Shown: positions 1-11,821 of the stretch, in pieces
Numbering within the stretch: the first letter of the stretch is position 1
How the letters are laid out: every line of letters begins with the position of its first letter
Origin: Malaya genurostris
Taxonomy: Eukaryota; Arthropoda; Insecta; Diptera; Culicidae
Direction of reading: 5' to 3'
DNA length: 64,000 nucleotides
Assembly: GCF_030247185.1 (NCBI RefSeq)
Contig: NC_080570.1
Location: 150,630,641-150,694,640 of the forward strand
Notes under the pieces: generated by a model
The model's database searches: none
Told to the model about the DNA's origin: nothing
The model's input: the letters and a program-made list of their open reading frames with translations, nothing else
Made by a program: the position numbers and the translations under genes

Positions 1-213
1 TTAACGAAAGTGAAATACTACATGGAATGAATAGTCCCGGGCCTCTAGATGGCGCAATACCAGATTTCTGAACAATCTATCCACTAGTGGTTGAATAACA
101 ACTGATCGTGTCAGACGAGTTCTAGTTTTCATCAAGCTATGGAAAAAGGACGCACCAGCGCATTCATGCATAAAAGTAACGGTGAATTTGAATGATTTGC
201 GGTACGGATTGCC

Positions 214-480
214 CATCATCCCCCGTATCTTCTAGAACTGGCCCCCAGGGACTATTATCTATTACCAAACCTGAAAAGGTTTCTCCAGGGAAAGAATTTT
301 TCGTCGAATGCTGAGGTCATTGCAATTATGGAAGCCTGTTTTGAAGGCCTTGACAAAGGTCATTAAAAGGTTGGAGGACCGATGGGTCAAGTGTATCTCT
401 CTAGATGGAGATTATACTGAAGAAGGAAAAAGTTTTCACGGTAAAAGTCGACTTTTTCTTTGTTAGGCCCGAGACTTCTC
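214..480 (+). pseudogene. mariner-type transposase C-terminal remnant
   Basis: Translating the + strand from 214 gives a recognisable end of a mariner transposase: a PPY...LAPRDYYLLPNLK block followed by KRFLQGKNFSSNAEV and a KRLEDRWVKCISLDGDY-like tail. A stop (TAA) near 358 and a frame change separate the two halves. The usual SPD of the catalytic SPDLAP motif reads LEL here, so a catalytic aspartate is lost. Only about 85 codons of a normally ~345-residue enzyme are present, and the N-terminal part would lie left of the window or is gone. This is a dead fragment within intron or upstream gene sequence. The family call rests on the motif pattern only. Confidence 0.6.
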
Positions 481-799
481 ATTCAATGTAGTAAAACAGA
501 AGAAGTATGCCGACAGTAAATGACAATAAGTTTCACTTACATCAAACAATTTTCATTTGAAATTGAAATTTTGCCGCCATAGATCAAAGAGACATAATTG
601 TGGCAACAAGTCAAATCAGACCAAGCTATCTTTACAGTTGAACTTCAACTTCATAATGTCATTTGAATCGAAATCTTTTTTTTTTCTGTCTGTAAGGAGT
701 GTATCGAAAATAAGCTATCCTCAAATTATTCCTTCAAATTATGATGAAAAAAACGACATTTTATTAAAACTAAAAATTGATTCTTTATTGTACGAGGTA

Positions 800-2064
800 A
801 AGACTGTCCCAGAAAGTATGGACGCACTTTGATTTCGCTGTAAATAACTCACAAGTGTTAGATATTCAAATTTAATTCGATATACTGATAATATTAGACT
901 ACAACAACAGAATATTATTCTCAACATTTGCTACTTAACCATTGTAGATTAGCTGGCGCACCTTCTTGCGAACGTTCCTCATTAAATTCCGTACAGGCTT
1001 CTTGGCGACAAGTTTTGACACTTTTTCCAATCTTTTTCGAACTGTTGAATGGTTTCGACTGCCGAGACATGTTTCCTAAGATGTGCCTTCGTTAATGCCC
1101 AAAATTCCTCAATTGGTCGAAGTTGTGGGCAATTTGGTGGATTCATGTCTTTTGGGACGAATGTGACATTTTTGGTAGTATACCATTCTACCGTTGATTT
1201 CGAGTAATGACAAGAAGCAAGATCTGGCCAGAAGACAACATGATCCTTGTGGCTTCGAATCATGGGTAGAAGTCGTTTTTGTAAACATTCCTTGATGTAT
1301 ATTTCGCTGTTCATTGAAGCAGTGGTGATCAAAATCTTACCGCAGCTACAAATTGCTTGCCAGACCATAGCATCCTTACCAAATTTTTCGACTTCAATCG
1401 ATTTCTCGGACTGGTTTAACACTTGCCCTTCTCGCACCGTATAATATTGTGGTCCCGGCAAGGATTTGTAATCGAGTTTCACGTAGGTTTCGTCGTCCAC
1501 GATTATGCAGTTTAAATTTCCAGCAAGAATTGTATTGTACAGCTTTCGAACCCTCGGCCTGATCGATGCTTCTTGTTTCGGACTACGTTTTGGTTGTTTC
1601 TGCTTCTTATAGGTTCGAAGATACAATCGTTCTCCAGCACGAAGAACATTTGACTTCGAAGTGCCCATTTTTTTGGCCACATCCCGAACTGAAACCTCCT
1701 TGTTTTGCTCGAACGCCTTCAGTATACGTTTATCCAACTGAGGGTCAGCAGGACCTTTTTTTCGACCCTCGGTTTATCCTCAAAGGTGTTATCCTCACCG
1801 AACTTTCACTTACTCCCTCTATTTTTGCTATCTTTCTCAGTGACAGTCCGCGTTCTGTGCACCATTTGTACACAATTTTTCAACGTTGTTCTGCTTAAAG
1901 TCCACGCATTTCGAAACAAACTAATGACAACGAATAAACAACTGCACAAGTGGTTAGAAAAGAGTGTAAACAACAGGTCGCAGCCATAAAAATTGACAGA
2001 TTCTGAACCATTGCGAAATGGCAACGGTTTTTGGTTGCATCCATACTTTCTGGGTCAGTCTTTT
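800..2064 (-). mobile_element. Inner DD37E-type Tc1/mariner element nested in the outer copy
   Basis: The left end reads AAGACTGTCCCAGAAAGTAT at 800-819, and the right end is a near-perfect complement at about 2043-2064. TA flanks sit at 798-799 and 2065-2066. The 1265-bp length is typical of the class. The element sits inside another Tc1/mariner copy whose sequence resumes immediately outside both ends. It encodes a minus-strand transposase with a long open stretch but frameshifts at both ends, so it is probably inactive. Its position gives relative age: the outer copy inserted first. Confidence 0.8.
935..1865 (-). pseudogene. DD37E Tc1/mariner transposase, frameshifted
   Basis: A 251-codon open stretch (1737 down to 982) carries an N-terminal helix-turn-helix (VSVRDVAKKMGTSKSNVLRA) and the catalytic core. 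The first acidic motif is VDDETYVK, the second WPDLASCHYS, and the last PIEEFW. There are 37 residues between the second Asp and the Glu, which is the DD37E signature described from mosquitoes. The extreme N-terminus (a start near 1865 followed by HRTRTVTEKD) is in another frame. Near 1020 a one-base loss shifts the C-terminus, since a basic tail ending at a stop at 935-937 is readable in the next frame. The enzyme would cut and paste DNA at TA sites. The breaks make activity unlikely, though the catalytic residues are all present. Confidence 0.8.
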
Positions 2065-2095
2065 TAACTTGAGCATAATGGAAACTGGATGAAAT

Positions 2096-2960
2096 TTAAG
2101 TTATTCCTTCACGAATTTTCGAACTTTTGATCGACCGCTCTTCATCAAGCTCCGGACAAGTGTTGCATCGCATTTTTTGGCGCTTGAGCCCAATTTTTTT
2201 GAACTCCTGCATGTTCCCAGCTGCCTTACCAGTTTTCTTGAAGACCCTTTTCACGATTGCCCAGGAATTTTTGATGGGTCGAAGTTGAGGGCAATTTGGT
2301 GGATTGATATTCTTCTCATCGAAATTTATACCCTTTTCTGCGAGCCGCTTCTTATATAAAGGCAGCAATCTCTTCTGGAGACACTCAGATCGATAGATTT
2401 CTGCATTTATAGTTCCGGTAGTGTAAAAAATGGTTGACTTCAAACCACAGGAACATATTGCTTGCCAGACCAGTACCTTTCGAGCGAATTTCTCCACTTG
2501 AACCGACCTGTCCGCATCGCTCACATCCTTCCCAACGACGACTGTAAAGTATTGTGGACCTGGAAGGGTTTTTGAGTCCTCCTTTACATAAGTCTCATCG
2601 TCCATCAAAACGCATGCATCCGGACACTGCAAAAGCCGCGAATACAATTTCCGGAATGATTTCGCCTCTTGATACGCTCGATCATTCCGACACTCGTTCC
2701 TGCTTTTTTCGCCAAATCACGTATTGACATTGATTTGTTTTTCATGATTAGAGATACCACTTTCTTGTCCAGTTTCGGGTTGGAAGAACCGGCTTTTCAG
2801 CCTTTTCCTGTTAGCTCATCCAACGAATAGTGTTCCCCAAACTTATTAATGATGGTTTTTTAACATTGGCATGATGAGTTCCAAACCGCTTCGCCAATTT
2901 TCGCATAGTAATACCCTTCTCACTTAGCCATGTGTCCAGAACCTTAACTTTCACTTTCGT
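2096..2960 (-). pseudogene. DD37E-like transposase of the outer element, degenerate
   Basis: The open stretch from 2647 to 2096 contains MDDETYVKEDSKTLPGPQY and a C-terminal INPPNCPQLRPIKNSWAIV block. These match the inner copy's catalytic domain closely in layout. The segment with the second catalytic Asp (WPD..H in the inner copy) is absent, and the final Glu of PIE is Lys here. An N-terminal HTH-like piece (WLSEKGITMRKLAKRFGTHH) is readable on the minus strand between about 2960 and 2860, in a different frame. Two catalytic positions are therefore lost and the copy is dead. Confidence 0.7.
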
Positions 2961-3416
2961 TTTCAATACACGACAATTTGAAAACGCAGAATTTCAACCG
3001 CACAAACAAGTAAACAAACGAAAGCTGACAGCCAAACGCACAGCATACTGTGATCTGAGCATAAAAAACCATCACAAATACATGCGTACAACACAAATGT
3101 ATGTGGATAGCTTATTTTCGATACTCTCCCTAGAAGCAAATCGCTTGCCAAATCATATTTTTTTAATCAAAATCATCACTGAAATCGAAGGTAATCTTAT
3201 GAGTTTCGTCCATCAATTTTCATCATGGGATCCTCATGTGAATCTCGCTATAAAACTTCCGAGGTCATGTTTTTGTCGTTCGGTTCTGTTCTGTCTCCAT
3301 TCGAGAGACTGATTTTTTTCAATACAATAGTGGCTCTTAGTCCCTTCCGAACAACAGATTTCCACACAAGGGAACCTGAAAACAAAAACATTTTAAATTA
3401 GTAATTTAGTTGTGTA

Positions 3417-3525
3417 CTTCCTTCTACGTTTCGTCTTGGACTCATCAGTGCATTAGCAGTTTATATTGAAACACTGCTAATGTCACCTTGAGGTTCAATG
3501 CTCGGAGGTTTCTAAAACGAAACCT
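3417..3525. repeat. MITE fragment, CGTTTCGTCTT family
   Basis: TACGTTTCGTCTTGGACTCA followed by TCAGTGCATTAGCAGTTTAT matches the terminal sequence of a short palindromic element found repeatedly in this window (near 22.1, 33.7, 51.6 and 63.7 kb). The opposite end is degenerate (TAAAACGAAACC), so the copy is partial. Confidence 0.5.
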
Positions 3526-4117
3526 AATAGTTAGGAATTTTAAATTACCGAAGCTGGTTTCGCCTTCAATTATGTTAACCAAGTCCTATGATAATCGACA
3601 ATCCGACCATGCGAATCATTATGCTCAGTAACCAACCCTATTGTTAGACGATCGAATCCTAGTCGAAACACAATGGAAGCGTCCCAAAGTGAATATATAA
3701 ATGAATGGAATTAAAAGGTAGACATAGACGTCCTCACAAGTAGTCGAGATAAGAGAAACTATGGAACAGTTTTTCACCTTACCTAACCTAACCGAAGTAG
3801 AAATGTGAAATGAAATGCTCATCCTTCGACAGTGTCGGAAGGATGGGGCCGGCACTTCACCGTTTCAATGTGTTATTATTCTGTTCGATTTTGGTTTCAA
3901 TGATTCTGCACTTCGGTCTTCGCTTCAAAAGAGCTCTGAAGAAGTCAGGTTTAATTAGATATTTCGAGTAGCAATGCTTTGGAGCAAGTGCAACGAACCG
4001 ATTGATTGCTCGGAATGACCCCGGGTGGAAGTTAATTTCATTATCCTACCAGAAGCTAACACTGAATTGTATTGTCTCTCTTCCTCTGTCTCTCTCTCTC
4101 TCTCTCTTTCGATTTAG

Positions 4118-4433
4118 GTGGAGCTCCGAAAAAACTGTGGCAACGGGATCGTGGAAGACGACGAAGAGTGCGACTGCGGCAGCGCTCTGGACTGCGACAA
4201 GACTGATCCATGCTGCGACGGAATCACCTGCAAGCTGAAAAAGGAGTCCCAGTGCGCCACTGGACCATGCTGTGATAAATGTATTCTAAAGCCTCCGGGC
4301 GTGATCTGCCGGGACGCACATAACGAGTGTGACCTACCGGAGTACTGCAACGGGGAATCCGGACAGTGTCCTCCCGATGTACATAAAAAGAACGGGAACC
4401 CGTGCGGGATGAATGCGACCGGATTTTCGACCG
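4118..4433 (+). CDS. mmd: ADAM gene, disintegrin-domain exon (mind-meld-like)
   Basis: This exon follows a (TC)n-rich acceptor ending GATTTAG and ends at GTGAGT. It encodes 105 codons plus one base (phase 1). The product starts VELRKNCGNGIVEDDEECDC and continues through CATGPCC, CRDAHNECDLPEYC and KKNGNPC, which is the full cysteine pattern of an ADAM disintegrin domain. The disintegrin-loop tip has no RGD and keeps the common ECD. In the family this extracellular domain binds integrins or other receptors on the cell surface. Upstream exons (prodomain, metalloprotease) are not in the window. The 13.35-kb intron that follows contains the Juan-like element and two other transposon remnants. ADAM membership is clear. 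The assignment to the mmd/ADAM11-22-23 branch is from memory of the cysteine-rich and EGF regions. Confidence 0.9.
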
Positions 4434-5867
4434 GTGAGTATCTTGATCCTTTCTTTTTTTGTTTGGGGTCCCCCTGCTTCTTCAACAAACATTCGACTGG
4501 GCGTCTCTCCATCGCGCGTTTATGCCATTCTTTAAATTTTCGTACGATCAAAACTGTCATCCACACTTACTAGTTTTATATGTTCTTTATGGGGATATAT
4601 ATTGCAACTCACGAGACATCTCATAAAATTCCTCATTTCTCGACGATGATACTTTGCCAGCAAACATGATATCGCAAAAGAATTCTCCCACTGCACCTGA
4701 CACCAACCCGAGTACGAAAAGCGGAAAGACTGACAGCTAGCCCCCGTAGAAACAGACAGTCAGCAGCGACAGAAGCAGCAGCGACAGCAGCCAGGGAAAG
4801 ATGCCTTCTGGTAGAAAATGTGACAACCTTCTCTGGCACCCCAACTTACACCGTCTGTCTGTGTCTGTTTGTCTCACTCACTTGGTTCTTGGTCGTGACA
4901 AAGTTTCGACTAACAGAAACACAGTTGCCAGGTTACAATCACCTAACCAACCAGCATCGTCTCCCTCCTTCCAGAGTAGCAGAAAGAAACAACCACGAGA
5001 CAACGGCAACCAACAGTCAATGGTGTAGCATGCCTAGAATGGGTTCCCAATTAGCGCGAGACATTTTCGCCGTGGCATACTGTCAGTGGCACTGGAACTG
5101 TCGTCTTGGTAACTGGCTCTGCTGCACTCACACACAAAAGCACACACTTCACGACACGGCTGACACACAGGGACAATAAATAATTTGCGTCCGATGTTCG
5201 TGTGTCATCTCTCTGTGTGTCGCAGGTTAAACTGGCAAGAATAGTGATTGGAGCGCGTTGAAATGAATGCTCGAACTAATTATGTTTAGTTCGGAAATGT
5301 TTCGGTAAACTAAAGAATATTGATTTGATAGAAACACACTGATGGATGGTGCTGGAATAAAACTCATGGTTAAAAAATGAACCTCAGAACTGTAAGCAAC
5401 AATTACGTTGAGCTTAGTGATGCCTGATTAGTTCTGGATTAATTTCAATCGATTGATCAGAAATCTAATTATCTAATGATTAGTTACCGGATTTGTGAAC
5501 GTAATAATCATGTAAGTGCAAGCTCATGTAAGTGCAATTTACTTTGGCAAACAAATTAAAGCATTTGCAGGTTAAATTGCTTGAATACCTAAGTTTCATT
5601 AGCAGTTCCATTTGAACTTTGTTGCGATTTTGCCTCGAAGTAGATCGCCGTAACTAGACAACAAATTGTAGCAAATTTTCTCTCTCAAAAAAATAACAAA
5701 CAAACTTTCTTTGGGTATAAATTACCATAACCTTTGCAATTTGTAAACAGTTATGTCGAGTTTATATAGATTTAGCTGTGGCAACCCTGCAAGCTATACG
5801 AAATTGAACGAAGCACGCTGTGTGCTAGGCAGTGGTGTTTTCTTCTTCCGTATCAGCACGTACCGAC
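4434..5867. other. Intron sequence without recognised genes
   Basis: This is the first part of the intron after the disintegrin exon. It has a CAG/GACAGC-rich stretch near 4755-4795 and GT/CA-rich tracts near 5110-5225. Open frames here are short and show no domain. Confidence 0.5.
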
Positions 5868-6655
5868 ATTGCATAATTTTGTATGACAATTTGAAATTTT
5901 TGTCCCTATAACTTCGGAACCGGAAGACGGATCTGGATGACATTGCACAGTACTTTTTAAAACAAAAAGAGCTTTAATTTGAATCATGATTTGTGAAAAC
6001 CAGTTCTACCGTTGCCGATAAATCGAAATCAGTTCCGTTTTTGGAGCTTTTCTTCACTATTACCGATGCTTTCGGAAGTGGAAACCGAGGACTAGGGATC
6101 CCAAAGTAGATTTATACATATCCACTAACTAACAAGATCAGCCAACTAGATGAATTTACCAGTATTTTTTTTTAATAAAAAGTTGTACCTAGTTGTGCCA
6201 TCGCTTGTGAAAAATATTCAAGAAAATTTTCCATTCATCGTGCTGTAATACCGAAACCGGAATGCGGATCTTGATCAACTTTTCGGGGACTTTTCAAAGA
6301 GTTTTAAGATATTTTATTTGTATCTTAGTTTGTTAAAATCGATTAAGAAATTTAAGTTTTTTTACCTAGTAATTCCGGAACCTGAAGTCGTATTGGAATA
6401 AAATGCAATAGCAGTCTATGGTACCATGAGGCCTTCCATTTGAATTTGAGTTTTTGTAAATCGGTTCAACCATCTCTGAGAAAATCGAGTGACATTATTT
6501 GTTCCATAGACACACACACATACATTTTTTGATCTCGACGAACTGAGTTGAATGGTATATGACAGCCGGCCCTCCGAGCCTCCGTTCAAAAGTCGGTTTC
6601 ACAGTCATTGCTTAGCCTTTCTATATGAGAAAGACAAAAATGTATGATGTTAGTG
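5868..6655 (+). repeat. CCGGAACCGGAAG-type dispersed repeat, several subunits
   Basis: Related subunits recur, each with a 'cggaaccggaag'-like motif (near 5916, 6250 and 6378), a 'catttgaatttgag' motif and a 'gtaaatcggttcaaccatct' motif. The block ends with a CACACA tract, GATCTCGACGAACTGAGTTG and GGCCCTCCGAGCCTCC. The same arrangement is seen near 25, 26.4, 54-55.4 and 56.1 kb. No coding potential was seen, and I do not know the family name. Confidence 0.6.
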
Positions 6656-6842
6656 TTTAGACTGTCACCATCACTGATAAAGGAAACATAACAAAAATGA
6701 AACACTGGGTTTAATAACAAATTCATTAGTCAAAAACTCATGAGAATTGTCCAAGCAGCACAATTAATTAGAAAGCAAATTTGATTAAGTTTGATCAGTA
6801 TCTAACGAAGAAAACTGACATGCGAATGCCTCTATGTAATGA

Positions 6843-7030
6843 AAACCACGAGACGGGACTTGAACCCGTAGCTAGCTAGCTACTAACCGGGGAAATTGTT
6901 TGGCCAATTAAACAACCCTGCATATGAAAACAAATGAATAAGCATTGACATAATTGACTATAAGATCCAATCATGCTTCGCTTTGCTTGGCCGCCACAGC
7001 ATTCAATTATACTCCCATCACTATGGAAAC
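6843..7030. repeat. tRNA-like-ended dispersed repeat, copy A
   Basis: On the minus strand the sequence contains GGGTTCAAGTCCCGTCTCGT, a near-consensus Pol III B box. On the + strand it continues AACCGGGGAAATTGTTTGGCC and CATGCTTCGCTTTGCTTGGC. A second copy lies at 54402-54625. The right-hand tRNA-like end present in that copy is not evident here, so this may be a partial element. Confidence 0.55.
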
Positions 7031-7578
7031 ACACCCAACAGAAATACAACACTCACCGCATCACAAGTCAATATCGACACTTTCTGCTTTGCCGCCAGGC
7101 ACTGATTTGGATTTTTTTACTACTTCGTTTTCAGAATTATAACGGCTCATCTATACTGAAGTACGATTTAATCACGACAAACATACTCTTCCATACAATG
7201 AAATAACACGATATAAATCAGTGAAAAACTACAACAAATGTTATAGCTGTTTTTCATATAGATTTGCATATTCAGTGGAGGAAAAATTCGCCTAATCTTT
7301 TGGGAATATTTTATTGATTTAAAAAAGAATCGATTCGCGGAATTTATCAGAGTTTACAAGCGTTCAACAGTCTTCCTAAATAAACACAGAACACCTTGTT
7401 CGTGGAAGTTTTGTTCTAATACTGAACTCTGAAGTCATTTTCAATCCTGAACTTGTTCACGAACGCGTGCACATGTTCGATGGTACAATCAAACGCCACG
7501 CACGTACATCGTGTACGGACTCGATGTTCGCTCGCCTACTGTTGAACAGACAGTTGTTGTTGATAGGCAAGTATATCT

Positions 7579-7788
7579 TCAAGCAAAGTCGTGGTATTAC
7601 ATCTCTTTTGTAGAATTTGGCCTTTCTGTTTCAACAGACTTCGCAGTCGATTCTTAGCGTACAGAATCATTGCATGGCTCGTACTATGGATCCTACTGAC
7701 ACTAAGAATCCTTCCCGGTCGGGGCTCGAATATACGACTACTGGTTTGTGAGACTAGCGTCCTGTGCATTGAACCGCTAACCCGGGAA
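7579..7788 (-). mobile_element. tRNA-derived SINE (family A)
   Basis: Read on the minus strand, it begins with CCCGGGTTAGCGGTTCAATG (A-box-like). It then has GTATATTCGAGCCCC (B box), a body ending in AATACCACGACTTTGCTTG, and no long poly(A). Direct repeats AAGTATATCT at 7569-7578 and 7789-7798 are a target-site duplication. It matches the copy at 21771-21977 over its whole length in opposite orientation. Confidence 0.8.
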
Positions 7789-8754
7789 AAGTATATCTGC
7801 AATATCTACAAATGAGTTTTCAAGTAAAAATTTGACTACTATGACTATATTTATCGAATAAATTGAGAACCTCAATCACTTATTTTGTCCGAAGCCTTTA
7901 ATGATTACTAAAATTAATGATCCGAGTAAAACCTTCCAGTATCTTCTATGTTGTACAATATTACTTCTCTACAAGTTTCGTGATGAATGATTTATTGTTT
8001 TTTTTCCATAAATACTTTTATTTCTTAAGGCAATTTACATAAGTTTTTCTTCGCCGTAGCATCACTTTTACATAGAATTCTTATTCTAATATAATACTAA
8101 TATAGTCACAATGATTTGAGTTTAATAAAACATATTCTTCTTATTTTTTAAATATCATATTAGGTATTTCGTTATTTATTATTAAATCTACTTAAGAACA
8201 TTATTTGAACCAACTGATTAACTGCTGTAAATTATAAAACAAGCTGAACTTTTTATACATTTTGTTGTTAATTTCGTAACCTATTCTGAGTTTGTTTTTA
8301 TCAATTGATGAATGATTTATTGGTTGTTGGGCCGCGTTTAACTTTTTAACTTGTTAACTTTTGATTGGTCTAGAACAAGATAAAAAATCGAAGAACAAGG
8401 TACTCTGTAGTAATATCAAATAAATTTGAAATATTATTGTTGAATTTCGCTCCTATTATACTTACCCTTCTCTCACTCCGAATACTACTGAACTTGTTTT
8501 GTTTTTGCTTTGTTCAGTGTTTTCACTGGTTTAACCGTACATAGCTTGTGTCCGGTGTACGCATATGAGGTACGTGCACACAATCTCGACCCGATGTGCG
8601 CACTGTGTTCGTTCATGTACGGAACTTGAACACAGTACTCGCAGTAAATTTGAGGTTAGGTATGTGTTTGAAATGTCGTGTACAGGTACAAGCGTTCCGA
8701 TGTTCATGTGTAGGCTACCGTTCAGTGATGTTTGCCATCACTTATTTTTCTATC

Positions 8755-9480
8755 AAAATTCTGGATCAGGATTCAGTAACTGGAAATTAATTCAAGAACT
8801 AAGTTCTGAATTTAGGACAACCTCGGAATTCAGTGGTAAAATTCAGGGTCGGAATTTAAATAAATTATTCCATTCATGAGTTAGGTCTTGAAATATGGAA
8901 CTGAGCATATTTTCAGAATCCAATTTGCAAGTTTCGAATTTAATTTTAGAACTGAGTCCTGAGCTTGAACTTCCAACTTGAATAAATAAACTGAATTCGG
9001 TTCCTAATTTTAGTTCCAAAACCAAAGTTTCGGATTTGATTTCAACATGCAGTTTAGAAATAAAAATCTGAAACTGAATTGAGAAATTAAATTCTGGTTT
9101 AGAAGAAGTCAGTACCGGCATTCATGTTCGGAGTTCAGATAGAGCATTGTGTTCCAGAATCCAGATTTAAAATTCATATTCCGGAATTTGTTCCAAAATT
9201 TTGAAGTTGAAATCCTAAATCAGAGTTCTAGATTCGAATTCCGAACGTAAATCTGTTCAAAAATCTAGTTAAGAAATCAGTTCTATACTTTAGCTCCAGA
9301 AACCAGAGTTAGGGTTCAGGTCCAGAGTCTCAGTTTTAAATGCTGAAACTAAATTCTGAATTTGAAATCAAGCTCAGAATTCAGGTGGACAAGAATCCAT
9401 GTTCTGCATTCAACTTCAGCAGAATTCAGTTTCAGAATCAAATCCAAAATTCAGTTTCTGAATCCAGATCCAATATTCCG
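8755..9480 (-). repeat. Degenerate TTCAGAATCCAG short-period array
   Basis: This is an irregular array of 12-14-bp units built on TTCAGAATCCAG / GAATTCAG. It is the reverse complement of the CTGGATTCTGAA arrays at 34-38 kb and 44-45.5 kb. Units vary strongly in sequence and length. Open frames through it are by-products of the repetition. Confidence 0.65.
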
Positions 9481-10541
9481 AGGCTGTATGTAATTACTGA
9501 TAATCTGTAGTTGCTGCTGCTGATTGGGTAGGCAACTGCTCAAAAGCGAATGAGAGCGTGACCTGAGCGTTTGGGGCAGATTTTTTCTATGTGTCAGTTC
9601 TTAGCGATACGATTTGTGCGATGATAGATTTAATTCATGTCAGTGAAATTTTACGCACCTAACACTTCAATTTTATATTATTTATGATTATTTCATATTA
9701 CTGAAAATCAATCAAGCTCAAGCTCAAGCTAAATATTTGCGTCATGACACGTTTACATCCAATAAGGTGGGACTGACGAGAGCAGAATTGCACAAGACCT
9801 ATTTGAAGGACGACCCGAATCAATTTTGGTCTTATTTGCGGAACAAAACGTCCTCCCGTGGAATTCCAATTAACGTGATTCAGATTCAGTTAACCTATTC
9901 CCGTCATTCTTTCAAAGTGTGCTAAATAATAAGTCAACATCTTTGTCAGAATCGTACCTGAGTAGTCTACCGATGTTTTTTTTCCTGAACTTGTCTGCTA
10001 CGACTTTCACTAAACACGAGGTTCACAATAATCTACGACAAGATCGAAAGATTCAGGGTCGGACGGGCTAACACTGTTCTTTCGTGATTCAACCGTGTTT
10101 CCCAGTGAAGTAAAAAAAAGCTTTGATAGTTCCAGTTCACAAAACTGGCTACGTAAATGACGTCAATTCTTAGCTGCTTACCAAAAGTATTCGAGCGCAT
10201 GCTGTTAGATCTTCTTAACCCTTTAGTAAAACTGATCATATCCACGAACCTAATGAGTTATGTTTATACATTTATCGACATACTTGAAAAACGATTTTTG
10301 ATTTTTCAAAAGCTTTCGATCGTGTTACTCAACAGTTAGCAGTGGAGAAATTGAGACGAAGCGGATTCCCTGATTGGATAACTAATAGATTGTCGTATCT
10401 CACGGATCAAACTGCTACCGTACGAGTCGGAACTGTACTCTCTGAATGCTTCAATGTTACATCGGGTGTTCCACAAGGAAGCCTTCTCGGTCCACTCCTC
10501 TTCGTTCTATTCTTTGCAGTGAATTGTTGTCATTTAAATTA

Positions 10542-11821
10542 TCAGGTGTACAACTTTGCTTCCGCCGTTTTCCGATAGGTGGCTGTACCGGCTGAGGCTG
10601 GTCAAAATACATAGATGATAATGCCTTTAAAGTGAGTGTGTATAGTGGCTAACGAGTTGTCATCGCCGTTTCAGTGACAGTTGTTCTTGTTTTCGTATTA
10701 TTCACGCTCGAAAATGTCTGTTTATGTGCCCAATTCTCGCCATTTGCGGGAAGTTTTACGTTTCTGTTACAATTCGAAAAAAATGCAACTGAAGCGCATC
10801 GAATGCACTCAGAAGCTTACGGTGATGCAGCTCTGAGTAAAAGAACGCGTCGGAAGTGGTTTCAACGTTTTAAAAATGGTCATTTCAATGTCGAAGACAA
10901 ACATGGTGGTGAAAGAGAAAAAATTTTCAAAGATGAACAACTGCTTGATGAAGATTCGTGCCAAACCCAAGAAGAGCTTGCCGAACCGTTGGAAGTGAGT
11001 CAGCAAGCCATTTCAAAACGTCACATTCAGAATTCAGAAAGAAGGAAACTGGGTGCCGTACGAGTTGAAACCGAGGGACATCGAGCGCCGTCTATTTGTG
11101 TGTGAGCAACTGCTTCAAAGACAAATCGTAAGGGGTTTTTACATCGAATCGTAACCGGTGACGGAAAGTGGGTTCGATACGATAATCCTAAACGCAGAAA
11201 ATCATGGGGAAAGTCCGGGCATACTATTTCGTCGAAGGCAAAACCGAATATTCACGGCGCCAAGGTTATGATTTGTATTTGGTGGGATCAGCTCGGTGTG
11301 ATTTACTACGAGCTCTTAAAACCGGGTGGAACCATCACAGAAGATCGCTACCGAACGCAACTGATGCGCCTTAGTAGCTCGCTAAAAGAAAAGCGGCCAC
11401 AATATCAAGAGCGACATGACAGAGTCCAACACCAACACTCCAACACGACAATGCTCGGCCTAACGTTGCAAAAGTGGTCAAAAAGTACCTGGAAACGCTG
11501 AAATTGGAAGTCTTGCCACCGACCCGCCGTATTCCCCAGATGTTGCCCCTTCTGACTTCCACCTATTCCGTTCGATGGCACACGGCCTGGCAGATCAACA
11601 TTTTCAATCCTTCGAAGAGTTGGAAAAGTGGATTGCTTCATGGATAGCGTCAAAAGAGGACTCCTTTTTTCGAGCCGGGATCCGAAAATTGCCGGAAAGA
11701 TGGGAGAAAGTTGTCGCTAGCGACGGACAATACTTTGAATAATACACTCTGTAAGCACTTTTTCGCAATAAAGCTTTTCATTTTGAAAAAAAAAATGGCG
11801 GATGCAAAGTTGTGCACCTGA
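10542..11821 (+). mobile_element. mariner element, copy 1 (both ends present)
   Basis: The left end TCAGGTGTACAACTTTGCTT and right end AAGTTGTGCACCTGA are inverted repeats. They are flanked by TA at 10540-10541 and 11822-11823. At 1280 bp it is a standard full-length mariner. It sits inside an older reverse transcriptase remnant between its VPQGS and DD motifs. Two more copies of the same family occur in the window (34797, 53318). Confidence 0.85.
10714..11742 (+). pseudogene. mariner transposase, multiply frameshifted (copy 1)
   Basis: The start MSVYVPNSRHLREVL is readable from the ATG at 10714. It is followed, in other frames, by an HTH region (RKWFQRFKNGHFNVEDKHGG, EELAEPLEVSQQAISK), a catalytic TGDGKWVRYDNPKRRKSWG region and WWDQLGVIYYELLKPG. 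The end is SDFHLFRSMAHGLADQHF and ERWEKVVASDGQYFE with a TAA at 11740-11742. Family knowledge gives DD34D; the first catalytic site reads GDG rather than GDE/GDD. Several frameshifts make this copy non-functional. In an intact member the protein would bind the TIRs and catalyse TA-targeted transposition. Confidence 0.8.

Larger units (their letters stand above)
695..3130 (-). mobile_element. Outer DD37E-type Tc1/mariner element, split by an insertion
   Basis: Terminal inverted repeats are visible: GTATCGAAAATAAGCTATCC near 701-720 and its complement near 3101-3123. TA dinucleotides flank them at 693-694 and 3131-3132, as expected for Tc1/mariner insertion. Removing the inner element (800-2064) leaves about 1.17 kb, the normal size of this class. 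The transposase lies on the minus strand and is broken. Its catalytic region resembles that of the inner copy, so the two are relatives with different TIR sequences. Part of the region normally carrying the second catalytic Asp is missing, so it cannot be autonomous. Confidence 0.75.

Noticed and set aside
1..219. 72-codon minus-strand frame at the window edge
   Set aside because: No recognisable motif; it overlaps the region beside a + strand transposase remnant.
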